The notes under the pieces are model-generated. The model was not told the origin of the DNA, ran no database searches, and saw only the letters and a list, made by a program, of their open reading frames with translations. Positions 17,616 through 27,411 of a stretch of 64,000 nt of DNA are shown one piece after another (position 1 is the first letter of the stretch; every line of letters starts with the position of its first letter). Source of the stretch: an uncultured Gammaproteobacteria bacterium (lineage in GTDB: Bacteria; Pseudomonadota; Gammaproteobacteria; Enterobacterales; Psychrobiaceae); NCBI GenBank assembly GCA_937139475.1, contig CAKZQF010000133.1, positions 42,275 through 106,274 of the forward strand, written 5' to 3'. Both the position numbers and the translations under genes were made by a program.

Positions 17616-19574
17616 CTTCTCAACCTCATCGCGCACTTTCGCTGCTTCTTCAAACTCTAAATTACGAGCGTGTTCGTACATTTGATGCTCAAGGCTGGCA
17701 ATTTGCTTTTCCAGATCTTTATTAGAAACAGATTTGTACTGCGCTGCACTTTCAGCCACTTGCTCTAGCGCCTCATCTTCTCCAACATCGAGATAATCAG
17801 TGATCTTCTTAACCAATCCTTGCGGTACGATACCATGCTCTTCATTGAAAGCCTGTTGCAGGGCGCGGCGTTCCACCGTCTGGTCAATTGCTTTTTGCAT
17901 CGAGTTGGTAATTTTATCGCCGTATAAAATGGCTTTACCATTAAGGTTACGTGCCGCACGTCCAATCGTTTGAATTAGTGAGCGCTCAGAGCGCAGGAAC
18001 CCTTCTTTATCCGCATCAAGAATCGCAACCAATGATACCTCTGGCATATCAAGGCCTTCTCGCAGTAAATTGATTCCAATGAGCACATCAAACTTACCAA
18101 GACGCAAATCACGGATGATTTCAATGCGCTCAACAGTGTCAATATCAGAATGAAGATAACGAGCTTTAACCCCATGTTCATCAAGGTATTCGGCTAAATC
18201 CTCAGCCATTCGCTTGGTTAGCGTTGTCGCGAGTACTCGCTCACCCTTTGCTACCCTGATTTGGATTTCACTATAAAGATCGTCCACTTGCGTGCCAACC
18301 GGTCGCACTTCAATTTCCGGATCGAGTAACCCCGTAGGTCGCACCACCTGCCGTGCAACATCGTCCCCCGACTTGTCCAATTCATACTCGCTTGGCGTTG
18401 CAGAAACATATATAGTTTGCGGCGCAATCGCTTCAAACTCTTCAAACTTTAACGGGCGGTTATCTAATGCTGACGGTAGGCGAAATCCATACTGCACCAG
18501 ATTTTCTTTGCGTGATCGGTCACCTTTATACATCGCGCCTATTTGCGGAACGGTAACGTGGGATTCATCAATAATCAATAAGCCATCACTTGGCAAGTAA
18601 TCAATCAGTGTTGGCGGCGGCTCGCCTGGCGCACGTCCAGAGAGATAACGAGAGTAGTTCTCGACACCCGAGCAATAACCAAGCTCAAGCATCATTTCAA
18701 CATCATAGCTGACGCGCTCGGTTACACGCTGTTCTTCAATAAGTTTATGCAAAGACTGCAATTGTAATTTACGCTCTCGCAGCTCTTCTTTAATTTTATC
18801 TATCGCCCCTAAGATGGTTTCACGCGGCGTAACATAGTGTGTTTTAGGATAGACAGTAAACCGCGCAACCTGGCGTTCCACCGTGCCAGTGAGAGGGTCA
18901 AATAATGAGATACGCTCGACTTCATCATCAAACATTTCAACCCTTACGGCTAATTTATCAGAGTCAGCAGGAAAGATATCGAGCACTTCACCGCGCACCC
19001 TAAAGGTGCCGCGGGCAAATTCCATGTCGTTGCGTTTGTATTGCAATTCGGCCAAGCGGCGTAAAATAGCGCGCTGCTCCATCACATCCCCTTGACGGAA
19101 ATGTAATAACATCTTCATGTAGGAATCGGGATCACCTAGGCCATAAATCGCTGAAACCGACGCAATAAGTATAACGTCCTTGCGCTCAATGAGTGCTTTG
19201 GTCGCTGACAAACGCATTTGCTCAATATGCGCATTTACCGCTGCATCTTTTTCAATAAATGTATCCGTTGAAGGCACATAGGCTTCTGGCTGGTAATAGT
19301 CATAATAAGAGACAAAGTATTCAACCGCATTATCAGGGAAGAACTCCTTCATTTCGGCATAAAGCTGCGCGGCCAGAGTTTTATTTGGCGCCATAATAAG
19401 GGTTGGTCGGCCAGAATCAGCAATAACATTCGCCATCGTATAGGTTTTACCAGAGCCAGTAACCCCTAAAAGCGTTTGATGAGCCAATCCAGACTCTAAG
19501 CCTTCTTGTAATTGCTTTATTGCGTTTGGCTGGTCACCAGCAGGTTTGTACTGTGAATTTAAACTAAAAGTCAT
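17589..19574 (-). CDS. uvrB: Excinuclease ABC subunit B
   Basis: 661 aa, close to the usual 665-675. UvrB is the damage-verifying helicase-like subunit of nucleotide excision repair and loads UvrC. Walker A ([10 protein letters not shown]) is at about residues 38-47, the beta-hairpin [12 protein letters not shown] near 90, the Walker B region DESH near 338, the helicase motif [11 protein letters not shown] near 540, and the C-terminal UVR motif binding UvrC ([19 protein letters not shown]) at the end. The MATE exporter gene lies 2 bases upstream on the same strand. Confidence 0.97.
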   Translation of the reverse strand: MTFSLNSQYKPAGDQPNAIKQLQEGLESGLAHQTLLGVTGSGKTYTMANVIADSGRPTLIMAPNKTLAAQLYAEMKEFFPDNAVEYFVSYYDYYQPEAYVPSTDTFIEKDAAVNAHIEQMRLSATKALIERKDVILIASVSAIYGLGDPDSYMKMLLHFRQGDVMEQRAILRRLAELQYKRNDMEFARGTFRVRGEVLDIFPADSDKLAVRVEMFDDEVERISLFDPLTGTVERQVARFTVYPKTHYVTPRETILGAIDKIKEELRERKLQLQSLHKLIEEQRVTERVSYDVEMMLELGYCSGVENYSRYLSGRAPGEPPPTLIDYLPSDGLLIIDESHVTVPQIGAMYKGDRSRKENLVQYGFRLPSALDNRPLKFEEFEAIAPQTIYVSATPSEYELDKSGDDVARQVVRPTGLLDPEIEVRPVGTQVDDLYSEIQIRVAKGERVLATTLTKRMAEDLAEYLDEHGVKARYLHSDIDTVERIEIIRDLRLGKFDVLIGINLLREGLDMPEVSLVAILDADKEGFLRSERSLIQTIGRAARNLNGKAILYGDKITNSMQKAIDQTVERRALQQAFNEEHGIVPQGLVKKITDYLDVGEDEALEQVAESAAQYKSVSNKDLEKQIASLEHQMYEHARNLEFEEAAKVRDEVEKLNDIILLR

Positions 19575-19576
19575 TT

Positions 19577-20953
19577 CTATTTACTCACTGCTACATCACT
19601 TAAAGATTCATTCGTATCGTATCCGCCGATCTTTGAAAATTGATAGCGAATGATACTAAATGCAACCAAGCCAGTAAGACCTGCCGCGACAGTTACACCA
19701 ATAATTAAACCGTGAATATCGCCCCAGTAACCGCCCAAATAGGCCGCAGGAATAGCTAAAACAAACAACCTGATGACATTGAGCATTATCGAAGCCATCG
19801 GTTTATGTAGCGCGTTTAATGTGGAATTAGTTAAAATAGTGACCCCAGCTAAGCCATGAACAATTGGCGTCGTTAGCAAATACAATACGATAATCTCGGC
19901 AACCCTCGGGTCATCAGCAAAGAGTTCAGCAATATAAGTAGCAGCGACGACTAATATTAGATAGATGCCACCTTGCCATAACATGACAAATTTAATGCTC
20001 GACATATAGCCTTGTTTTACGCGCTCAATTTGGCCAGCACCAAAATTTTGGCTAATAAACGGTGGAAGTGACATTGATAAGGCAAGCACAACAATGACAA
20101 CAAATGACTCAATACGTGTTCCCACACCAAATGCAGCTACGGCTTCAGTGCCATAGGTTGCAACAATAGCGGTAATAATACTTGAAGAGATTGGGGTCAT
20201 CATATTCGAAGCGGCAGCCGGTAGCCCAATAGCCATGACTTTTTTGGTTGAGTCCATCACTTGAGTCATATCGTAAGACCAACCAAGCATCTTGAATGAG
20301 AAAATAAGGCGATAGTAAACAATTGAACAGCTTATAACGCTTGCAATAATACTTGCCACTGCGGCGCCTTTGATACCCATTGCTTCAATAGGGCCAAAGC
20401 CGAAAATAAAGATAGGATCTAATGCTGCATTAATTATTGCCCCTATCCCCATAACCTTCGCGGGGGTTTTGGTATCACCGGATGCGCGCATCACCGAATT
20501 CCCTATCATTGGCATGATAATCACTAAACAGCCAAACAGCCAAGGCGTCATGTAATAAGCAATGTAGGTTAAGTTCTCACTATTTGCTCCCATCGCACCG
20601 AAAATTTGCGCTAGGAAAGCATAGATAAGCATTGCCAAGCCATAAATAAGAATAGCCGAGACAACGATAGCCACTGAAGCGTGTTGACGCGCTAACTCAT
20701 GATTTTTCTGTCCAAGCGTTCGTGCAACAACGGCAGATACGCCGATCCCCATACCAATGGCTAAGCTAACAAGTGTAAAAGTAACAGGGAAAGTAAAGCT
20801 AAAGGCAGCTAGCGACTCTGTACCTAGCATACTGACATAAAAAGTGTCGACGATATTAAATGACATCATCAATATCAATCCGTACATCATCGGCACAGTC
20901 ATATCTTTGATGGTAGAATTTACAGGGGCTGTTAATAGCTTATTAGATTTCAT
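19577..20953 (-). CDS. MATE family efflux transporter
   Basis: 458 aa with 12 predicted membrane segments in two similar halves, the MATE pattern. Landmarks are the first helix ([24 protein letters not shown]), [16 protein letters not shown] at the end of the second helix, and the start of the second half ([28 protein letters not shown], then [13 protein letters not shown]). MATE proteins export drugs and organic cations in exchange for Na+ or H+. uvrB begins 2 bases downstream, so the two are probably cotranscribed, an unusual pairing for a repair gene. Confidence 0.92.
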   Translation of the reverse strand: MKSNKLLTAPVNSTIKDMTVPMMYGLILMMSFNIVDTFYVSMLGTESLAAFSFTFPVTFTLVSLAIGMGIGVSAVVARTLGQKNHELARQHASVAIVVSAILIYGLAMLIYAFLAQIFGAMGANSENLTYIAYYMTPWLFGCLVIIMPMIGNSVMRASGDTKTPAKVMGIGAIINAALDPIFIFGFGPIEAMGIKGAAVASIIASVISCSIVYYRLIFSFKMLGWSYDMTQVMDSTKKVMAIGLPAAASNMMTPISSSIITAIVATYGTEAVAAFGVGTRIESFVVIVVLALSMSLPPFISQNFGAGQIERVKQGYMSSIKFVMLWQGGIYLILVVAATYIAELFADDPRVAEIIVLYLLTTPIVHGLAGVTILTNSTLNALHKPMASIMLNVIRLFVLAIPAAYLGGYWGDIHGLIIGVTVAAGLTGLVAFSIIRYQFSKIGGYDTNESLSDVAVSK

Positions 20954-21676
20954 TCATTCCACACGACTAAAAAATTGAACGGCTGATAATATCAGAATTT
21001 GGCCTGAAAAGTTTAAACTATCTGTGAGAAATTGTTACACAAGCTATAAGGCGATATTAGCGCCCTAACCTAACTTGACGTACCTGGGTATAGTACTTGA
21101 TAAAACAAACCAATTCTTAGCATTAGCGTAAAGTTATCCAAGTCCGTACTGCCCGAACAAACTGTACGAATGTCAAGCGATGATTTCCGCACCCCACTGG
21201 TCAACCAGTTTAACACAAACAGCTATTGACAGCAGCTAAACCATTGATTGCTAAAGAAAGGTGAAAAACGCTTAAATTTCAGTGTGTTTGACTAAAACAT
21301 GCGCCCCCATGGGCTTTGTTCGACTTCTTATACTTTAATAAACATAGTTATCCACAGATTTAGTGGATAACCCATTCAACCCCGTTACCCTACTGCTTCT
21401 TATCATTGTGGTATTTTTTTTAGATCCTTTTAAAAAAAAATAAATTCAATTTAATTGCTGGTAAGTGAATAGATTTTGCTAATGTTTTTCAAGATCCCTG
21501 TCAAGTTGTTAAGGATATTTTTATTACAAAATTTAGATAAGTTAAGTTGATCTTTAAAAGCGAGAGGAAATTAAGGTCATAATTGTTTTATCGCGTAGAT
21601 ATCAAACAAAAAGCGTCGTTTTATGACTCAGATTGCCTAAGTGTTATCCAAACAGTAACTTTTTAGTATTGAGCTG
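20954..21676. other. Gene-free region with DnaA-box-like sites
   Basis: No credible gene in about 720 bases. DnaA-box-like 9-mers are TTATCCACA (21348-21356, perfect), TTATCCACT on the minus strand (21370-21362), TTATCCAAG (21134-21142) and TTATCCAAA (21644-21652). AT-rich tracts with GATC (21423-21450, near 21550) lie between. Two boxes form an inverted pair 6 bases apart. No replication genes (dnaA, mnmG, mioC) are adjacent, so chromosomal origin is not claimed. Confidence 0.5.
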
Positions 21677-21705
21677 TTGACAGTTCCCATTGCAGTCTTT
21701 AATAT
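21677..21705 (+). promoter_or_regulatory. Promoter of the tRNA-Asn cluster
   Basis: Perfect -35 TTGACA (21677-21682), 17-base spacer, -10 TAATAT (21700-21705), followed by a GC-rich discriminator (GCGCTCC). The first tRNA begins 25 bases after the -10. A G+C-rich discriminator is typical of stable-RNA promoters under stringent control. Confidence 0.85.
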
Positions 21706-21730
21706 GCGCTCCGTCTTCACCGACAATCAT

Positions 21731-21806
21731 TCCCCAATAGTTCAGTTGGTAGAACGGCGGACTGTTAATCCGTATGTCGCTGGTTCGAGTCCAGCTTGGG
21801 GAGCCA
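21731..21806 (+). tRNA. tRNA-Asn(GTT), copy 1
   Basis: 76 bases with encoded CCA. Acceptor TCCCCAA pairs with TTGGGGA, anticodon loop CTGTTAA gives anticodon GTT, T arm GCTGG-TTCGAGT-CCAGC. First of four in a row. Confidence 0.97.
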
Positions 21807-21852
21807 TTTGACACTTATAGTGTTGAATGTTATTGATTTTGGTGATTGTGAT

Positions 21853-21928
21853 TCCCCAATAGTTCAGTTGGTAGAACGGCGGACTGTTAATCCGTATGTC
21901 CCTGGTTCAAGTCCAGGTTGGGGAGCCA
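21853..21928 (+). tRNA. tRNA-Asn(GTT), copy 2 with altered T arm
   Basis: Same as the others except in the T arm: stem CCTGG/CCAGG instead of GCTGG/CCAGC, a compensated base-pair swap, and TTCAAGT instead of TTCGAGT in the loop. Encoded CCA. Still expected to fold and decode Asn codons. Confidence 0.97.
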
Positions 21929-21978
21929 TTACAAATATTATCTTTTCTACCGAAGATAAAAAAAGACAATATAATAAT

Positions 21979-22054
21979 TCCCCAATAGTTCAGTTGGTAG
22001 AACGGCGGACTGTTAATCCGTATGTCGCTGGTTCGAGTCCAGCTTGGGGAGCCA
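21979..22054 (+). tRNA. tRNA-Asn(GTT), copy 3
   Basis: Identical to copy 1 over all 76 bases, including the encoded CCA. Separated from copy 2 by a 50-base AT-rich spacer. Confidence 0.97.
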
Positions 22055-22097
22055 TTTATCTTTTTCAGCTAAAAGATAAATAAAGAAACATTGTGAT

Positions 22098-22173
22098 TCC
22101 CCAATAGTTCAGTTGGTAGAACGGCGGACTGTTAATCCGTATGTCGCTGGTTCGAGTCCAGCTTGGGGAGCCA
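22098..22173 (+). tRNA. tRNA-Asn(GTT), copy 4
   Basis: Identical to copies 1 and 3. Spacer from copy 3 is 43 bases. No clear intrinsic terminator is seen in the 230 bases that follow. Confidence 0.97.
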
Positions 22174-22405
22174 TCGATTCATATCTTGAAGTACTTACTT
22201 ACACCTTCCAAAGCAAAAAACACACTAACAAAACCATAGTCTCACTCCAGTTCCAGTGCAAATAGTCAGTGTTCTACAGACAATACGCCGCCTTGGGCAA
22301 GGAAAAGATAGACATAATAAGAACGAAGCCATCTCTTCTTCCTATCTTCCTGATAGTCAACCATCGCAAGAAACCTAGTCTTTAGACAGCTTTTTAACAA
22401 CCTAG

Positions 22406-22609
22406 TTAGTGGTGAGTATGCCCCCACCATCTATAGACCTGATGGCCATAATACCAAAGAATCCCGAATGCTATCATCGCTAACGCGACAGCAGAGTGAG
22501 TGCCAGGAGCGGCATCGATCAGAAACAAAAAGCCCATAATAATGACAAAGACAGCCAAAGCGGATTGTACGTCAGTTTTTGTGCCGTTTTTGAAGTTTGG
22601 ATTAAGCAT
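22406..22609 (-). CDS. Small membrane protein of unknown function
   Basis: 67 aa. Two hydrophobic segments are predicted at about 16-32 (ALAVFVIIMGFLFLIDA) and 40-58 (VALAMIAFGILWYYGHQ), followed by an aromatic/His tail (YRWWGHTHH). An AGGAGGT-like site (minus strand, just before the ATG at 22609) supports translation. No family recognised; such short two-helix proteins are common hypotheticals. No neighbour within 300 bases on the same strand suggests a role. Confidence 0.65.
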   Translation of the reverse strand: MLNPNFKNGTKTDVQSALAVFVIIMGFLFLIDAAPGTHSAVALAMIAFGILWYYGHQVYRWWGHTHH

Positions 22610-22957
22610 AAATCACCTCCTAACTCAATAATCACCAACCATTATAACGCTAAGCTTCAGGAGTATTAAGTAATATTAATCTCAATTAGTGAGCAAACTT
22701 AATTCCTTTAACTAATCAAACGATTGCCTGTCACTGTGGGAATAACACCACAACAATTTTGCTCACAGGCTTATCGCTTTATCCGCATTGATTAGTCGAT
22801 ATATAAGCAAAAGTCAGGGCTATTACCTCGGCAAAATACAAATCGCTAAGCGAGCGCAGAACGACAATGCTGACTTTAGTTTATCGCAGTGCTCAAAATT
22901 CTTGGTGGCAACGAGCAAATTGGCTTTAGGAAGACTAAAAATCACTTTAGCGAGTCA
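22610..22957. other. Gene-free stretch
   Basis: About 350 bases between the small membrane protein gene and the end of the DMT transporter gene. I see no RNA gene, repeat or terminator hairpin with a T run. Confidence 0.5.
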
Positions 22958-23845
22958 TTATGGCTGAGGCTTCCGCCCTTTTTGGCTAACATAAAGACCG
23001 GTTGCAACAAGACCACAGGCGATAAGCTGGCTCGACGTGAATGACTCATCAAGAATTAACCAGGCTAAAATCACGGTAAATACTGGGATTAAATTACTAA
23101 ATGAACCAGCTACAGTCACTGGGATCCGGCTTATTGCATAGTTGTAGCATAGATAAGCACCCAAGGTGACCACCATACCGAGGTACACAATGGCGCTAGC
23201 ACCAGTGATTGAAAATGTAGTTGGGAATGGCATCATCAACACAAACGGTGTAAAGAAAAACGCACCGACAAACGCTGGAAATGCAGTAAGGAAGACAGCT
23301 GAGTAGCGCACGCTAAATCGCTTAAGCAGCACACTATAGCCCGCAGCACAACACATCGCCAAGAATTCTAAAAAATTACCCCAAGCTGGATTAGGCGCGT
23401 TTTCAGTTATTTCACTACCAATAGATAGGCCAACGACCCCGGCAAACGCGATGCCAAAACCGAGCAGTTGCATCCGGGTAATTCGTTCTCCAAGCGTAAA
23501 AAATGCGATCAATGCGATGAGTAGTGGCATGATCGCAGTAATGGTACCGGCCTGAGCAGCTGAGGTATTCATTAATGCTTCCGCTTCAAGCACAAAATAA
23601 ATACAAGGCTCTAGCAATGCCATGAACAACAATAACTTCCAGTCACCGGCTTTATAATCAAAGCGGAAGAACTGTTTAATAAATAAAACAAAGCAACAAG
23701 ATGCAACTATCATCCTTGCCCAAATAACAAACATTGGTGAATAGTCCGCAAAGGCAAACTTCAACGCAATAAATGAGCTTGCCCAAAGTAACATTGCCAT
23801 ACTTAGCACTAATAATGGAATAATTGAAACTTGGGGTTTGGACAT
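22958..23845 (-). CDS. DMT superfamily (EamA) transporter
   Basis: 295 aa from the ATG at 23845; a TTG nine codons upstream is possible. Ten hydrophobic segments in two EamA repeats: the first starts LLVLSMAMLLWASSFIALK, the second around NFLEFLAMCCAAGYSVLLKRFS. The pattern PVTVAGSFSNLIPVFTVILAWLILDESFT near the end of the second repeat is diagnostic for the family. Such proteins export amino acids or other metabolites; substrate unknown. Divergent from the rsx operon with about 235 bases between. Confidence 0.88.
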   Translation of the reverse strand: MSKPQVSIIPLLVLSMAMLLWASSFIALKFAFADYSPMFVIWARMIVASCCFVLFIKQFFRFDYKAGDWKLLLFMALLEPCIYFVLEAEALMNTSAAQAGTITAIMPLLIALIAFFTLGERITRMQLLGFGIAFAGVVGLSIGSEITENAPNPAWGNFLEFLAMCCAAGYSVLLKRFSVRYSAVFLTAFPAFVGAFFFTPFVLMMPFPTTFSITGASAIVYLGMVVTLGAYLCYNYAISRIPVTVAGSFSNLIPVFTVILAWLILDESFTSSQLIACGLVATGLYVSQKGRKPQP

Positions 23846-24080
23846 CAGACACCATATGCATTTACGGAACAAAAAATATCTTGCGAAGTGTAAATTAAAT
23901 TACTCATAGTGCAATTAAAATTTTCGCTAACTAACAAATTCCTGCATAAGTTATCGGACTATTTTATTTGACATTGATCCACGTGGCCAAAACTCGTTAA
24001 TACTTACTCGATATGTGGTTGTTTATCGTTGAATAAACGCGGATAATAGGCGCCATCTATGCAACAACAAACTAACGACA

Positions 24081-24659
24081 ATGGTTGAATATTTTTTACT
24101 CTTAATCGGTACGGTTTTAGTAAACAACTTCGTGCTGGTGAAATTCCTTGGCTTATGCCCCTTTATGGGAGTTTCCAGCAAACTAGAATCTGCGATTGGC
24201 ATGTCGATGGCCACCACCTTCGTCCTTACAATTGCCTCGCTTTGTAGCTTTCTAGTTAATGAGTATTTATTGGTGCCGCTGGGCATTGAGTATCTGCGTA
24301 CCCTAAGTTTTATTTTAGTCATCGCCGTTGTCGTTCAATTTACCGAAATGGTAGTGCGTAGCACAAGCCCTGCCCTTTACCGTATGTTGGGAATTTTTCT
24401 ACCACTAATTACCACCAACTGTGCCGTACTTGGCGTTGCTCTGCTAAATACTAACGAGCAGCACAACTTCATCGATTCGATAGTCTATGGTTTTGGCGCC
24501 GCACTAGGTTTCTCGTTAGTGCTCATTCTATTCTCTGCCATGCGTGAGCGTATTGCAGCAGCAGATGTACCAGGCCCCTTTAAAGGCGCATCAATAGCAA
24601 TGATAACTGCCGGATTAATGTCGTTGGCGTTTAGCGGATTTACAGGATTAACAAATTAA
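24081..24659 (+). CDS. rsxA: Electron transport complex subunit RsxA
   Basis: 192 aa with six membrane segments, the normal RsxA/RnfA size. RsxA and RsxE are inverted-topology partners in the membrane core of the Rsx/Rnf complex, which couples electron flow between NADH and ferredoxin to ion movement and, in E. coli, keeps SoxR reduced. Landmarks: [20 protein letters not shown] with the conserved Cys in the first helix region and [13 protein letters not shown] in the fourth. First gene of rsxABCDGE-nth; rsxB begins 2 bases after it. Confidence 0.96.
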   Translation: MVEYFLLLIGTVLVNNFVLVKFLGLCPFMGVSSKLESAIGMSMATTFVLTIASLCSFLVNEYLLVPLGIEYLRTLSFILVIAVVVQFTEMVVRSTSPALYRMLGIFLPLITTNCAVLGVALLNTNEQHNFIDSIVYGFGAALGFSLVLILFSAMRERIAAADVPGPFKGASIAMITAGLMSLAFSGFTGLTN

Positions 24660-24661
24660 CC

Positions 24662-25219
24662 ATGAGTATCGTATTAATTGCCATCGCGGTGTTAACCGCG
24701 CTCGGCCTAGTCTTTGGAGTTTTGCTTGGCTTTGCTTCAATTAGGTTTAAAGTTGAAGAAGATCCTATTGCAGAGAAAGTTGACGCTATTTTGCCGCAAA
24801 CTCAATGTGGGCAATGTGGTTACCCCGGCTGTAAGCCCTATGCCGAGGCAGTTGCCAATGGAGAAGCCATCAACAAATGTGCACCAGGCGGCCAACAAAC
24901 CATAGAGATAATCGCAGATTTACTTGGCGTCGATGTACCACCTGCCCAGGGCGAAGAGCAGGCGCCCGTGAAAACGGTAGCGCTGATTATTGAAGAGGAC
25001 TGTATAGGATGTACTAAATGTATTCAGGCCTGTCCAGTTGACGCCATAATGGGTACCACTAAACAAATGCACACCATAATCAGTGATGAATGTACCGGAT
25101 GTGACCTCTGTGTCGATCCCTGCCCCGTTGACTGCATCATCATGGTTCCTGTCGAGCAAACCACTCGTACGTGGAACGGAAAACTCAACACCATTCCAGT
25201 TAAGCTGTTGGAGTCCTAA
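24662..25219 (+). CDS. rsxB: Electron transport complex subunit RsxB
   Basis: 185 aa. One N-terminal membrane anchor (1-25), then a 4Fe-4S site of the RnfB type (CGQCGYPGC with a following Cys), then two ferredoxin motifs ([15 protein letters not shown] and [15 protein letters not shown]). This is the electron-entry subunit that passes electrons between ferredoxin and the membrane core. It ends one base before rsxC. Confidence 0.96.
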   Translation: MSIVLIAIAVLTALGLVFGVLLGFASIRFKVEEDPIAEKVDAILPQTQCGQCGYPGCKPYAEAVANGEAINKCAPGGQQTIEIIADLLGVDVPPAQGEEQAPVKTVALIIEEDCIGCTKCIQACPVDAIMGTTKQMHTIISDECTGCDLCVDPCPVDCIIMVPVEQTTRTWNGKLNTIPVKLLES

Positions 25220-25220
25220 A

Positions 25221-27386
25221 TTGAAAACTATTCTCAACCTAGTCGACGAAGGACATCTGTGGGATTTTCATGGTGGTATCCACCCACCATCACGTAAAGA
25301 ACGCACCAAAGATAGCGCTATTGTCCCCATTCCCATGCCGCAACACTTATATATTCCGGTTGCACAACATGTCGGACAACCAGCACTACCGATTGTGCAA
25401 GTTGGTGTAAACACCAGACAGGGGCAACTAATTGCTCGTAAAGAAGGTTTTATTTCGGCCAATGTCATTGCACCTGCCAGCGGCACAGTTTGTGAAATAG
25501 CAGATTACGCTGCTTGTCACCCTTCAGGCATCCCAACACAAACAATCACCATAGCTACCTCAACAGAGCAAAATTTCGAGTCACTGGAGCCGTTGAGTTT
25601 AGACGATGACAACCAAAAAATTTTAGAGCGAATCAATACCAGTGGCATCACAGGTCTTGGCGGTGCAAGCTTTCCAACAGCAGTGAAACTAGCACCAAAT
25701 AAGCCAATAGAATATCTGATTATTAATGCAGCAGAATGCGAGCCCTATATCACCGCTGATGACGCACTAATGCGCGAACGTGCCGCAGACATAATTAATG
25801 GCATTAAAGTAATGCAAAAGTTACTTAATCCTACCCGAACCATCATTGCTATTGAGGACAATAAACCACAGGCGATAGCGCAGATAGAGCAAGCAGCAGA
25901 TGACAGCATGATCGTTCGTGCTATCCCCACGCTTTATCCTGCAGGCGGTGAAAAGCAATTAATCGAAGTACTCACCAGCTTGCAAGTGCCAAGCGGAAAA
26001 ATTCCAGCAGATATCGGTATAGTGGTACAAAACATCGCGACGTCCTATGCTGCAGGAAATGCCGTGTTAAAAGGTCAGCCACTCATTAGTCGTATTGTTA
26101 CAGTAAGTGGTGATTTGGTTGAACGCCCGGGTAATTACGAAGTACCACTGGGTATGTCAATTAAGGATCTACTTGAGCAATGTGGTTTTAAAGCAAGCCA
26201 AAGGCAGAAAATTATTGTTGGCGGCCCGATGATGGGCTTTGCCCTTAATGATATAAACGCCCCGGTAGTTAAAGCGACCAATTGTGTTATTGCCGCAAGC
26301 GAGCAAGAACTCCCTAACCCACCGCCAGAGCAAAACTGTATCCGTTGTGGGGATTGTGAGCAAGTGTGCCCTGCACAACTGCTACCACAACAGTTGCAAT
26401 GGTTCGCTAAAGACCAAGATCACGACAAGCTCAAGCAGCATGATTTATTTGACTGCATCGAATGTGGGGCCTGTGCATACGTTTGTCCTAGCAGTATTCC
26501 ACTCGTGCAATACTACCGCGTGGCCAAAGCTGAAATTCGCAGTGAAGAGCGAGAGAAGCAACAAGCACAGCGCGCTAAAGAGCGCTTTGAGCAGCGTATC
26601 GCCCGATTAGAGCGTGAAAAAACCGAACGTGAAGAGCGTAATCGCCTTGCTGCAGAAAAACGTAAAGCAGCAATGAAAGGTACAAGTAATGGCGATGCTA
26701 TTGCCGCTGCACTTGCCCGAGTCAAAGCAAAGAAAAGCCAAGCGCAGGAAGAAAGCGCTGCGCCAAATGATCGTGTTGCAGCCGCTATTGCTCGTGCCAA
26801 GGCCAAGAAAGCGGCTAAACAAACAACGACACCTGAACAGTCAAGTGAAGATGAAAACCAGCTTGAACAAAAATCACGCGTTGCAGATGCAATCGCACGG
26901 GCGAAAGCTAAGAAACTAGCCGCCCAGCAGGCTGACCAAGCGCCGCAGTCTGATGAAAACCAGCAGGTAGCCCCCGCAGAACCTCAACTAAGTCCTGAAG
27001 AGGCTAAAAAAGCGCGTATTGCCGCAACAGTTGCCAAAGCTAAAGCGAAAAAGCTAGCTGCCAAGCAAGTTGAGCAAGCGCCGCAGCCAGATGAAAATCA
27101 GCAGGTAGCCCCCACAGAATCTCAACAAAGTACTGATGAGGCTAATAAAGCGCGTATTGCCGCAACGGTTGCCAAAGCCAAAGCGAAGAAACTAGCCGCC
27201 CAGCAGGCTGAGCAAGCGCCGCCACATGCACCAGCAAAGCTTGAAGCAGAGCAGGCTCCGCGTACACCGCCGCCAGCAGCAGTAGAATCGGAATTAAGCC
27301 CCGATGAAATAAAGAAAGCACGTATTGCCCAGGCAGTTGCTAAGGCAAAGGCCAATGCATTGGCGAAAAAGAACCTTAAAAAATAA
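25221..27386 (+). CDS. rsxC: Electron transport complex subunit RsxC
   Basis: 721 aa from a TTG at 25221, set by GGAG at 25210-25213 with 7-base spacing and by the family start (WDFHGGIHPPSRK). A frame starting at 25083 overlaps rsxB and is not credible. Residues about 40-350 form the Nqo1-like FMN/NADH domain (TGLGGASFPTAVKLAP); two 4Fe-4S motifs follow (CIRCGDCEQVCP, CIECGACAYVCP). The last 270 residues are an Ala/Lys/Glu-rich helical tail with repeated KARIAATVAKAKAKKLA units, longer than in short RnfC proteins but common in gammaproteobacterial RsxC. Confidence 0.95.
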   Translation: MKTILNLVDEGHLWDFHGGIHPPSRKERTKDSAIVPIPMPQHLYIPVAQHVGQPALPIVQVGVNTRQGQLIARKEGFISANVIAPASGTVCEIADYAACHPSGIPTQTITIATSTEQNFESLEPLSLDDDNQKILERINTSGITGLGGASFPTAVKLAPNKPIEYLIINAAECEPYITADDALMRERAADIINGIKVMQKLLNPTRTIIAIEDNKPQAIAQIEQAADDSMIVRAIPTLYPAGGEKQLIEVLTSLQVPSGKIPADIGIVVQNIATSYAAGNAVLKGQPLISRIVTVSGDLVERPGNYEVPLGMSIKDLLEQCGFKASQRQKIIVGGPMMGFALNDINAPVVKATNCVIAASEQELPNPPPEQNCIRCGDCEQVCPAQLLPQQLQWFAKDQDHDKLKQHDLFDCIECGACAYVCPSSIPLVQYYRVAKAEIRSEEREKQQAQRAKERFEQRIARLEREKTEREERNRLAAEKRKAAMKGTSNGDAIAAALARVKAKKSQAQEESAAPNDRVAAAIARAKAKKAAKQTTTPEQSSEDENQLEQKSRVADAIARAKAKKLAAQQADQAPQSDENQQVAPAEPQLSPEEAKKARIAATVAKAKAKKLAAKQVEQAPQPDENQQVAPTESQQSTDEANKARIAATVAKAKAKKLAAQQAEQAPPHAPAKLEAEQAPRTPPPAAVESELSPDEIKKARIAQAVAKAKANALAKKNLKK
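26941..27216 (+). repeat. Tandem 138-bp repeat inside rsxC
   Basis: Two adjacent 138-base copies (26941-27078 and 27079-27216), clearly alike at DNA level, encode 46-residue units of an Ala/Lys-rich helix plus a linker QPDENQQVAP-type segment. A shorter, more diverged third unit follows from 27217. Copy number could vary between strains. Confidence 0.85.
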
Positions 27387-27411
27387 AGAACACTAAACAC
27401 AGGTATTATTC

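Noticed and set aside
20954..21730. Chromosomal replication origin
   Set aside because: DnaA boxes are present, but no dnaA, mnmG, mioC or parAB lies nearby, and only one box is perfect. Kept as a DnaA-binding candidate only.
21796..22083. 95-codon frame through the tRNA-Asn array
   Set aside because: The repeated VQLVERRTVNPY pattern is simply translated tRNA sequence.
25083..25220. Extended N-terminus of RsxC from the ATG at 25083
   Set aside because: It would overlap rsxB by 137 bases and give 46 residues unlike any RsxC; the TTG at 25221 with GGAG at 7 bases fits the family start.
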